NCBI GenBank assembly: GCA_013297655.1
Contig: JAAFHV010000031.1
Span: 1-51,014, forward strand
DNA length: 51,014 bases
Origin: Myxococcales bacterium
GTDB taxonomy: Bacteria; Myxococcota_A; Polyangia; Polyangiales; Polyangiaceae
Direction of reading: 5' to 3'
The notes beneath the pieces were generated by a model. That model did no database searches, was not told where the DNA came from, and saw nothing but the letters and a program-made list of their open reading frames with translations. Positions 40,208-49,955 of the stretch are shown here, one piece after another. The position numbers were made by a program, and so were the translations under genes. Every line of letters begins with the position of its first letter. Position 1 is the first letter of the stretch.

Positions 40208-41895
40208 CCGAGCTCTACGACATCGTCGACCGTTACCGCGCGGAGCGTGAAAAGGGCACTCGGGTCCTTCACCTCGCGACGCTGCTCGCGACGGAAGGGT
40301 CGACCTATCGACGTCCCGGCGCGCGCACTCTCTTCGTGACGGACGACTCCCCGCGAGGATATGCCACGATAGGGCTCGTGAGCGGGGGGTGCGTGGAGGG
40401 CGATCTCGCGCTCCGACGTACGAACGAAGGCCCCCGCGCCGAGCTCCATGCCTACGATCTGGACGCCGACGGCGACGTGCTCTTCGGCCTCGGCTTGGGC
40501 TGCAAAGGCAAATTGTGGATTTGCCTCGAGCGGATCGAAGTGGGCAGTCCCGACGATATCCTCGCGCAAATGGAAGGGTGGCTCGCGCGCGCGGGAGGCC
40601 CTGGTTTCTTGGTGCATTCGCTCGACATGGAGAGCCAAGGGACCCCATCGTGGGCGCCCTCGCTCGAGGAAGCGCTCGTGGGTGCGCGCGCCACGACGGC
40701 TCGCCGCGCCTTCGTGGAGGTTCTCGCGGCGCGAACGCGGCTCGCGCTCTTCGGCGCCGGCCCCGACGTGGTGCCCCAAATCGAGATCGCGCGAACCCTC
40801 GGGTGGCACGTCGCGGCGACGGACCACCGCCCCGCCCTCCTCGCTCAGCTCGCCGATCTCGGCGCCGAGACCCGGGTCTGCCCGATAGCGTCGCTCGCGA
40901 AGGCCGCGGACGTTGCGGCGGCGGAGGCGGTCGTCGTGATGACCCATCAGCTCGAGGCCGACGTGGAGGTGCTTCGTGGCCTCGCCGCGCAGCTCGCGCG
41001 CGGGTCTTCGATCGTCCGATACGTGGGCCTTCTCGGGCCTTCACGACGTCGCGACGACGCGCTCGCCTCGCTCACGAGCGACGAACGGGACGCGCTCGCG
41101 GGTGTTCTTCATGGTCCGTGCGGGCTCGATCTCGGCGGTGATGGGCCGGCGGCCGTCGCGCTCGCCGTCACGGCCGAGATCCAAGCGACGCTCCATCGAC
41201 GCAGCGGCGTAGCGCTACGGACGAAGCGAACGGCGATTCACGACGATCACGAGCGTCCGCTGCTCGCCGTGGTGCTCGCGGGAGGCGAATCGCGCCGCTT
41301 CGGAGGCCCGAAGGCGCTCGCGGAGCTGGGAGGGAAGACCCTGCTCGCGCACGCGGTCGACGAGCTCCGAGCCACCGCGGGAGTGACCGACGTGGTGGCC
41401 GTCGTCGGCGCACGCGCGGACACGGTCGGACGAGCCGCCAGCGATCTCGGCGCGCGAATCGTCGTCAACGAGGAGTGGGAACGTGGCATGACCTCGTCGC
41501 TCCGCGTCGCGGCGCGCGAGGCCCACGAACGCGGGGCACGCGGACTCTTGGTCGTCGCCGTCGACCAGCCGTCGCTCACCAGCGCCCACCTCGCGTCGAT
41601 GATCGCGGCGTTCGATCGTGGGCACTCGATCGTAGGCAGCTACTACGACGATACGCTTGGAATTCCGGCGCTTTTCGGCGCGGCCCATCTCGACGAAATC
41701 ATGACCCTCGCCGACGACGAGCGCGGAAAAGATCTCCTCGCGCGGCACCACGAGTCGCTCGCACGCGTTCCGCTCGCACGCGGTGGCCTCGACGTCGACA
41801 CGCGCGCGGACCTCCTCGCCTACGATCCCGTGCGCGAGGGGGGCGGCGCGCGACCGTCGTTCATCGGGAAGCCGAACGAGAGGAGGAAAGCATGA
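40204..41895 (+). CDS. XdhC-MobA fusion: Mo-cofactor maturation protein
   Basis: A 563-residue fusion. Residues 1-345 are XdhC/CoxI-like: 'EGSTYRRPGARTLFV', 'GLVSGGCVEGDLA', 'CKGKLWICLE', the Rossmann 'LALFGAGPDVVPQIEIARTL' and 'RYVGLLGPSRRRDDAL'. Residues about 354-550 are a MobA/MocA-type nucleotidyltransferase: 'AVVLAGGESRRFGGPKALAEL', 'DVVAVVGARADTV' and 'VVAVDQPSLTSAHL' with its acidic metal-binding Asp. XdhC binds Mo cofactor and helps sulfurate it; MocA attaches CMP to make the cytosine dinucleotide form. One protein would thus mature, hold and deliver cofactor to the adjacent enzyme. GTG 40204 follows a GGGAGG at 5 bases; the stop overlaps the cytochrome start. Confidence 0.9.
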   Translation: MTELYDIVDRYRAEREKGTRVLHLATLLATEGSTYRRPGARTLFVTDDSPRGYATIGLVSGGCVEGDLALRRTNEGPRAELHAYDLDADGDVLFGLGLGCKGKLWICLERIEVGSPDDILAQMEGWLARAGGPGFLVHSLDMESQGTPSWAPSLEEALVGARATTARRAFVEVLAARTRLALFGAGPDVVPQIEIARTLGWHVAATDHRPALLAQLADLGAETRVCPIASLAKAADVAAAEAVVVMTHQLEADVEVLRGLAAQLARGSSIVRYVGLLGPSRRRDDALASLTSDERDALAGVLHGPCGLDLGGDGPAAVALAVTAEIQATLHRRSGVALRTKRTAIHDDHERPLLAVVLAGGESRRFGGPKALAELGGKTLLAHAVDELRATAGVTDVVAVVGARADTVGRAASDLGARIVVNEEWERGMTSSLRVAAREAHERGARGLLVVAVDQPSLTSAHLASMIAAFDRGHSIVGSYYDDTLGIPALFGAAHLDEIMTLADDERGKDLLARHHESLARVPLARGGLDVDTRADLLAYDPVREGGGARPSFIGKPNERRKA

Positions 41896-42503
41896 ACGCA
41901 CGCGCGCTCGGCGCCGGTCTCCTCGCCGCCCTCACCCTCGGGTCGCTCGTCTCCCCCGCGCCCGCCGACGAGCCGGAAAAATCTCCGAGGGTCGAAGCCG
42001 CGAGGCCCGTCTCGATCGCGGACGTCGCGGCCGGTGAGGCGGCCTACCTCGTCATCCACCGCGTGCTGCTCTCGCCGCGCTGCATGAATTGCCACCCCTC
42101 GGGCGACGCGCCCCTCCATGGCGACGTGGCAGTGCCACACTCGATGAACGTCTCCCGAAAAAGCGTCGAAGCAGGGCTCGTTTGCACGACCTGCCATCGC
42201 TCCAAAAATGGCGCGGTACCGCACTCGCCTCCCGGGGTAACTCCGGAGTGGCGTATGCCCACGCGCGACCAGCCGATGGTGTTCCAAGGCAAGAGCCCTC
42301 ACGACCTCTGCGAGCAGCTAAAAGACCCCGCGCGGAACGGCGGAAAGAGCCTCTCCGAGCTGGCGGAGCACATGGGCCACGATCCGCTCGTGCTGTGGGC
42401 GTGGGCTCCTGGCCCAGGGCGCTCCGTGCCGCCGATTCCCCACGCCGAGCTCGCACGCGCCGCAGAGACGTGGACCCACGCTGGCGCGCCGTGCCCGAAG
42501 TAA
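41892..42503 (+). CDS. Diheme c-type cytochrome
   Basis: A 203-residue exported protein: signal MNARALGAGLLAALTLGSLV ending at 'APAD', then two heme-binding motifs, CMNCH (Cys64-His68) and CTTCH (Cys98-His102), and further His/Met candidates for axial ligands. It has a perfect AGGAGG ribosome binding site 6 bases before ATG 41892. Its ATG overlaps the XdhC-MobA stop, so it is part of the molybdenum hydroxylase operon. It is most likely the periplasmic electron acceptor of the two-subunit enzyme, replacing the missing FAD subunit. Confidence 0.85.
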   Translation: MNARALGAGLLAALTLGSLVSPAPADEPEKSPRVEAARPVSIADVAAGEAAYLVIHRVLLSPRCMNCHPSGDAPLHGDVAVPHSMNVSRKSVEAGLVCTTCHRSKNGAVPHSPPGVTPEWRMPTRDQPMVFQGKSPHDLCEQLKDPARNGGKSLSELAEHMGHDPLVLWAWAPGPGRSVPPIPHAELARAAETWTHAGAPCPK

Positions 42504-42522
42504 CGACCGTGAGGCCGTCGCG

Positions 42523-43731
42523 ATGATCACGAGCCCGGAGCGTTCGCAGTTTCCGGCGCTCGCGAACGGGCTCGTCTACCTCGACAGCGCGGCGACCGCG
42601 CTCAAGCCGACGTGCGTCGTCGACGCGGTGACCGCCGTTTATACCGAGGGGGAAGGCGCGGCCCACCGTGGCACCTTCGCCCTCGCTGCGCGTGCGACCG
42701 CAAAAATCGAGGCGGCGCGCGGGAAGGTCGCAGCCCTCCTCGGAGCGCGCGACGAACGAATCGTGTTCTGCCGCGGCGTCACCGAGGGGTTGAACATGCT
42801 CGCGCGCGGGCTCGCCGAGTCGCTCTCCCCCGGCGACGAGATCGTGGTGTCCGAGCTGTGCCACCACGCGAGCTTCGTCGGTTTTTCGCTCGCCGCCGCG
42901 CGCGTGGGAGCCACCTTGCGAGTGGCGAAGGTGACCCCCGACGGGGACCTCACGGTCGACGCGATCGCAGCGTGCATCTCGCCGCGCACCAAGGTCGTCT
43001 CGCTTCCGCACGTGTCGAACGTGACCGGTGCGGTCCTCGACGCCGGGCTCGTCGCCGAGCTCGCTCGCCGCGTGAATGCCATCTTCGTATTGGACGGCGC
43101 GCAGGCCTTTCCCCACCTGCCGGTCGACGTCGCGACGCTCGGCTGCGACGCGTACGTGCTCGGTGCGCACAAGGCTTATGGTCCGAGCGGAGTCGGCGTG
43201 CTTCATGCGAACGCAGCGCTCCTCGCCACTCTCCCGCCGCTCCACGGGGGCGGGCACATGGTGCTCGAGGCGCGGGCAGACGAGCTTCGCCTCGCGCCTG
43301 CACCCGCGCGCCACGAAGCAGGCACTCCGAACCTCGAAGGGATCGCGGGATTTTCTGCCGCGATCGACCTCCTCGTCGCAGCGCGCGCGAGGGGCGCGAT
43401 TGCGCGGGAGCAGGCCCTCGTGGGGTATCTGCGAGAGCGCCTCGAAGGATTGCCGTTCGTGCGCATCGTTGGGCGCGGACGCGGGCGCCCGCGCGTCGCT
43501 CTCGTTTCGTTCGAGGTAGAAGGATGTCATCCCCACGACGTCGCCACCCTCCTCGACGAAGACGGGGTCGCGGTCCGCGCGGGGCGAATGTGCGCGCACC
43601 CGCTCTTTGCCGCGATCGGCTCTCGCGGCGCCCTCCGCGCATCCATTGCACTCTACAATGATTCGTCCGACGTCGACCGCCTCGTCGCGGGCCTCGTTCG
43701 GGCGCACGCCGTGCTCCACGGGGCGCCATGA
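42523..43731 (+). CDS. Aminotransferase class V, SufS-like cysteine desulfurase
   Basis: A 402-residue PLP enzyme of SufS length. 'YLDSAATALKPTCVV' at the N-terminus, 'HRGTFALA', 'NMLARGLAES', 'SELCHHASF', 'LPHVSNVTGAVLD', 'DGAQAFPHLPVDVATL', PLP-binding Lys217 in 'GAHKAYGPSGVG', and the catalytic Cys357 in 'RAGRMCAHPLF'. It removes sulfur from cysteine as a protein-bound persulfide. It follows the cytochrome gene by 19 bp and precedes a SufU-like gene. In this context it may sulfurate the Mo cofactor as well as, or instead of, feeding Fe-S assembly. Confidence 0.9.
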   Translation: MITSPERSQFPALANGLVYLDSAATALKPTCVVDAVTAVYTEGEGAAHRGTFALAARATAKIEAARGKVAALLGARDERIVFCRGVTEGLNMLARGLAESLSPGDEIVVSELCHHASFVGFSLAAARVGATLRVAKVTPDGDLTVDAIAACISPRTKVVSLPHVSNVTGAVLDAGLVAELARRVNAIFVLDGAQAFPHLPVDVATLGCDAYVLGAHKAYGPSGVGVLHANAALLATLPPLHGGGHMVLEARADELRLAPAPARHEAGTPNLEGIAGFSAAIDLLVAARARGAIAREQALVGYLRERLEGLPFVRIVGRGRGRPRVALVSFEVEGCHPHDVATLLDEDGVAVRAGRMCAHPLFAAIGSRGALRASIALYNDSSDVDRLVAGLVRAHAVLHGAP

Positions 43732-43822
43732 GCGCATCGCCGCGCGCTCGACTGACGCGAACCCTCGGGCAAGTCCGACCTCCGCCCTCGATGCGTCGGC
43801 GCGGGCACGGAGCCGTCGAGCG

Positions 43823-44284
43823 GTGAACGAGGCGACGCTCCTCTATCGCGCCGTCGTCACGGAGCGTGGTCGCGCCCCACGTTTCCGCGGCTTCGCATTT
43901 TCTCCTGCTCGAGCTTCAGCTCATCGCGAGACCGCGGCGAACCCCGTGTGCGGCGACGAGCTCACCCTCGAGCTCACCTGCGCGGACGACGCCCTCGCTA
44001 TGCGGTTCGACGGCCACGCGTGCTTGGTGTGCCTCGCGTCCGCCGATTTGCTCGCGGAGAGCGTGGACTCCGCCTCGGTCGCGGAGGCGCGGCGCACCAC
44101 CGCTCGGTTCCTCGCCGCGCTCGACTCGGGCGCGACGGAGGGGCTCTCGCCTGCGCTCGTCTCGCTCCTCGGCGTGCGGGCGCTTCCGATCCGTGTCGCT
44201 TGCGCGAAGCTGCCTTGGGACGCCGCGACGAAGGCGCTCGCGGCCATCGCCGGGGACCCGTTCAGCGCCGAATCTGCTCGTTGA
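43823..44284 (+). CDS. SufU/NifU-like iron-sulfur scaffold or sulfur acceptor
   Basis: A 153-residue protein starting at GTG 43823. The three conserved cysteines of SufU are all there: 'NPVCGDELTLEL' (Cys43 and Asp45), 'GHACLVCLASADLL' (Cys67) and 'RVACAKLPWDAATKAL' (Cys127). It accepts sulfur from a SufS-type desulfurase, or serves as scaffold, for [2Fe-2S] assembly, matching the [2Fe-2S] subunit in the same locus. Upstream frame extensions are not protein-like. The last 23 bases overlap convergently with the response regulator gene. Confidence 0.87.
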   Translation: MNEATLLYRAVVTERGRAPRFRGFAFSPARASAHRETAANPVCGDELTLELTCADDALAMRFDGHACLVCLASADLLAESVDSASVAEARRTTARFLAALDSGATEGLSPALVSLLGVRALPIRVACAKLPWDAATKALAAIAGDPFSAESAR

Positions 44285-44674
44285 GCTCGAGCCAATAGAC
44301 GCCGATTCGCCCGGCGGCCTCGACGAACTCGGGGAAGCTGACCGGCTTGCGGATGTAGCTGTTCGCCCCGCGCGAATAACCCTCGACGACGTCTTGCTCC
44401 TCGCGAGAGGTGGTCAAAATGACGACGGGAATGAGCTTGGTGCGCGGCTCGGCGCGAATGCGCTTCAGCACCTCGAGACCATCGATTTTCGGAAGCTTGA
44501 GATCGAGCAGCACGAGCCCGGGGAGCCGGTTTTCGTCCGGGCCGTGCAAGAACGCGAGCGCCTCGGCGCCGTCGCGAGCCACCTTCACCTCGGTGCCGAG
44601 CCCGGCCTTCTTGAACGCGCGAAGCGCCAAGAGCTCGTCGTCCGGGTTGTCCTCGACCAACAGGATGTATCCAC

Positions 44675-44678
<4 letters not shown>
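44262..44678 (-). CDS. Response regulator (single receiver domain, Rcp1-like)
   Basis: A 138-residue stand-alone receiver domain. 'ILLVEDNPDDELLALRAFKK' carries the acidic pair, phospho-acceptor Asp59 is in 'LVLLDLKLPKIDG', switch Thr near 90 in 'VVILTTSREEQD', and Lys111 in 'YIRKPVSFPEF'. The E-D-N-P-D-D start and length place it with Rcp1/phytochrome-associated regulators. With no output domain it acts by protein contacts or as a phosphate relay. Its ATG overlaps the histidine kinase stop (ATGA), so they form a pair. Confidence 0.93.
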
Positions 44679-46888
<2,210 letters not shown>

Positions 46889-46950
46889 CGCGGGCGAGAA
46901 AACACGCTATCAGCTCGCCAGCACACAAAGGAAGTAAGCTACGATCGGGA

Positions 46951-49215
46951 GTGATGGGGGGAAACGTGCCCGGCCGCTCCGACAATCAGCGTACGACCGT
47001 GGAGGTTGGCGCCGTGGTCGGTCAACGCTTCGAGATCTTGAGGCTGCTCGGCTCCGGCGGCATGGGAAACGTGTATCTTGCACGTGACACGGAGCTCGAG
47101 GAGCTCGTCGCCCTGAAGCTCCTCCACGCGAATGCGCGCGAAGGGCCCGACGCGCTCGACTTGCTCAAGATGTTCCGCCGCGAGGTGCGGCTCGCGCGGC
47201 GGATTACCCACGTCAACGTCGCTCGCGTTTACGACATCGGCACCCACGGGACTCGCAAGTTCATGACGATGGAGCTCATCGAGGGGCAGTCGCTCCACGA
47301 CGAGCTCGAGCGCAACGGTCCTTTCCCCGTGCATCGGCTGGAGGCGTGCCTCGTCTCGATGGCGCGCGGCCTCGCGGCTGCCCACGACGCGGGCGTGATT
47401 CACCGCGACCTGAAGCCGGACAACGTGCTCGTCGAGTCGTCGTCGGGGCGAATCGTCGTTACGGACTTCGGCGTCGCGCGGCCGCTCGGCGGCAACAAGA
47501 CCACCGTCAACTCGCGAGGAACCCTCGTATACATGGCTCCGGAGCAGCTCGACACGAGCGCGGCCCTCGACCATCGAGTGGATATCTACGCGCTCGGAGT
47601 CACCCTCTTCGAGCTCGCGACCGGTCGCCTCCCGTTCGACGGCGCGTCTCCAATCGCGATCGCCGCCGCCCGCCTCGCGCACGAGGCCCTCGACCCGCGG
47701 ATCTTCAGGCAAGATCTGCCGGCGCCCTTCGCCGATCTCGTCTTGCGTTGCCTCCAGCGCGCTCCGGCGGAGCGCTTCGCCTCGGCGGCGGAGGTGCTCC
47801 AGGCGATGGGACACGGGTCCGATACGATGGCGGTACCCGCGCCGCGTAAGGTTCCACGCGCACACGTCGTGGCGGTGCTTCCGTTCGAGGGGCCCGATCC
47901 GTTCGCGAGGCTCGCGACCGAGGGTGTTTCCGACGCGCTCGTCGGTACGCCGCATCTGAGGTGCACGTCGGCGGACGTGGTCCGGCGCGCGCGCGAGCGG
48001 CAAGACGAGCCAATCACCCTCGGGGTCGAGGTCGGCGCCGACGCGGTCGCGACCGGCCAAGTCGACGTCCGCGGCGATCAGCTCAGGGTCACCCTCCGCG
48101 GCTTCGGAGTCGTGGAGCAAACCCTCTTCTTTTCGCGAACGATCACGTGCACGGCGGAGCGGCTCGAGGGAGTGCTCGCCTCACTCGCGACCCCGTTCGC
48201 CGGCGCGCTCGGGGGCGCTATCCAGGTCGCCGCCGCGAGCACGAACGCGGCGGGCACGCCCGTGCTCGACGCAAAAAGCGTCGCCGAGACGGCCTTCCTC
48301 GAGCTCCCGAAGTCGACCCTCTCCGGCCTCGAGGAAGCCGCCAAGCGTTCGCCGAGCGACCCTTCGGTGCTGGTACCGCTCGGGCTCGCCCTCCTCCGAT
48401 CGTACTTCCTAGAGGGTGAAACGGCGCGTTTGGCCTCCGCCACCAAGGCGATCGACGCCGCGGCGACCGTCGCGCCCAAGCACCCCGAGGTGCTCCATGC
48501 GCGGGCCCTCCTCTCACTCCACCGAGGCAACGTTCGCGATTGTGTGCGCCTCCTCGGCGAAGCGGTCGACTCGAGCGACAGCGCCCTCTCTCACGAGACG
48601 CTCGGTGGTCTCTTCGTCGAGCTCGGGCGGTCGGACTTGGCGGTTCGCCACTTTCAAATCGCGCTCGGAGAGAACCGCGACAGCCTCGCTTCGCTCGTCG
48701 AGCTCGTGCGTCTCGACGTCTACGAGCGGCGCTGGGGGCGCGCGCGCGACGCCCTACGCGCGCTTCGTCGAAGATTGCCTCCGACCACGCACCGCGCCCT
48801 CGGCGAGGTCGAGCTCCGCGTCGCGCTTTGGTCCGGCGACCTCTCCACGATCCGCGGCGCGGCGCAGATCGTCGAACAGAGCCCGTTCCTACCTGCCGCG
48901 GCGGTCATTGCCCTCCGCGAAGGCGACCTCGCCGAGGCACTGCGCGTGACGACGGCGGCGCAGGTCGTCACGAGGAGCCCGCGGAGGGCCGCGCTCGTCG
49001 GCCAAATGGAGGCCGAGCTCGCCATGATCGCGAGCAACCCGACCGCCGCGTTCCTCGCGATCGATCGCGCCATTCGCGCCGGGCTCTTCGATGTCGCCTG
49101 GCTCGAGCAATGCCCAATATTGGACGCGGCGAGAGCACACGACGACTACCCACGACGACTCGCCGTCGTTCGTCAACGGGCGAACGAGGCGTTGCTCGGC
49201 GTCACCCGCCCCTGA
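46951..49215 (+). CDS. Serine/threonine protein kinase with FlgO/TolB-like and TPR regions
   Basis: A 754-residue kinase; GTG 46951 and ATG 46954 are both possible starts. Glycine loop 'GSGGMGNV' (34-41), Lys56, 'HRDLKPDN' (Asp153), DFG Asp172 and 'GTLVYMAPEQLDT'. After the kinase (to about 290), residues about 306-410 contain 'VVAVLPFEGPDPFARLATEG', a FlgO/TolB-N-like fold also seen after kinases and cyclases. The rest (about 420-750) is TPR helices ('HPEVLHARALLSLHRGNV', 'SHETLGGLFVELGRSDLAVR'). There is no membrane segment, so it should be cytoplasmic. Divergent from the histidine kinase across a 62-bp gap. Confidence 0.9.
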   Translation: MMGGNVPGRSDNQRTTVEVGAVVGQRFEILRLLGSGGMGNVYLARDTELEELVALKLLHANAREGPDALDLLKMFRREVRLARRITHVNVARVYDIGTHGTRKFMTMELIEGQSLHDELERNGPFPVHRLEACLVSMARGLAAAHDAGVIHRDLKPDNVLVESSSGRIVVTDFGVARPLGGNKTTVNSRGTLVYMAPEQLDTSAALDHRVDIYALGVTLFELATGRLPFDGASPIAIAAARLAHEALDPRIFRQDLPAPFADLVLRCLQRAPAERFASAAEVLQAMGHGSDTMAVPAPRKVPRAHVVAVLPFEGPDPFARLATEGVSDALVGTPHLRCTSADVVRRARERQDEPITLGVEVGADAVATGQVDVRGDQLRVTLRGFGVVEQTLFFSRTITCTAERLEGVLASLATPFAGALGGAIQVAAASTNAAGTPVLDAKSVAETAFLELPKSTLSGLEEAAKRSPSDPSVLVPLGLALLRSYFLEGETARLASATKAIDAAATVAPKHPEVLHARALLSLHRGNVRDCVRLLGEAVDSSDSALSHETLGGLFVELGRSDLAVRHFQIALGENRDSLASLVELVRLDVYERRWGRARDALRALRRRLPPTTHRALGEVELRVALWSGDLSTIRGAAQIVEQSPFLPAAAVIALREGDLAEALRVTTAAQVVTRSPRRAALVGQMEAELAMIASNPTAAFLAIDRAIRAGLFDVAWLEQCPILDAARAHDDYPRRLAVVRQRANEALLGVTRP

Positions 49216-49306
49216 AGCAGCGATTCCCTTCCTGCCTATGGGCGCGCTCGAGCGAGGGTATGCTGCGGCTCGCGTCCGCGCGCGATTGCGGTAACATCTT
49301 TCGACG

Positions 49307-49915
49307 ATGACACTCACGCGCGATCGAGTCGTAAAGGCCATTCGCACCCCCGCGGCGACGTACGGGCTCTGCGTGGAGCTGGGGCGCGACGGCGATCTCG
49401 AGAACCTCTACTTGGTGCTCGCCGCGATCGCAGGAGGCGCCACCGAGTGGTTCGACGACGAAATGCGGATCGAGCTTCGTCCGACGACCGCGGGCGAATC
49501 CACCGTCGACGTCCACGTCGATATCGGCGACGGCCGCCGCGAGCGCCTGTTCCGCCCGTTCAACGTCGCGATCGGGGAGATCGACGCGCGTACCCTGCTC
49601 GATGGAGCACGGGAGCGCCTCTTCCCCCTCGAGCCGGTCGGCCAACAAGAGTGTATCGTACATTCTACGCTGGCTTCGGATCGGCACGCGGACGACACCC
49701 AAGTTTTGGTCGAGGGCACCGAGCCGAAAGCGCGAAAAGAGCGTCACCGAACCATCGTCGGGGTGCAAACCGTCGCGGTCACTCTCCCCTTCGGCCTCCC
49801 CCTCGCCGTCCCCACGCACGCCAAGCTGCGCGCGCGGTCGGCAGCCGTACCGTTCGCCTCGACGCTGCCCTTCGGCCGCCCGAAGACGCCTACCGAGGGA
49901 AACGACGGGCCTTAG
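49307..49915 (+). CDS. Hypothetical protein
   Basis: A 202-residue soluble protein starting MTLTRDRVVKAIRTPAATYG. The first two thirds look globular (DNLYLVLAAIAGGATEWFD-like helix, then 'RIELRPTTAGESTVDVHVDI' and 'RRERLFRPFNVAIGEID' strands); the last third is basic, Pro/Ala/Arg-rich and probably disordered. No motif I can name. It lies 91 bp after a kinase gene on the same strand and converges on a CheA-like kinase gene, so it may be part of the same signalling island. Confidence 0.6.
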   Translation: MTLTRDRVVKAIRTPAATYGLCVELGRDGDLENLYLVLAAIAGGATEWFDDEMRIELRPTTAGESTVDVHVDIGDGRRERLFRPFNVAIGEIDARTLLDGARERLFPLEPVGQQECIVHSTLASDRHADDTQVLVEGTEPKARKERHRTIVGVQTVAVTLPFGLPLAVPTHAKLRARSAAVPFASTLPFGRPKTPTEGNDGP

Positions 49916-49955
49916 GGATTGAGCACCCAGAGAACGCATGCGTAATACACGTTCA

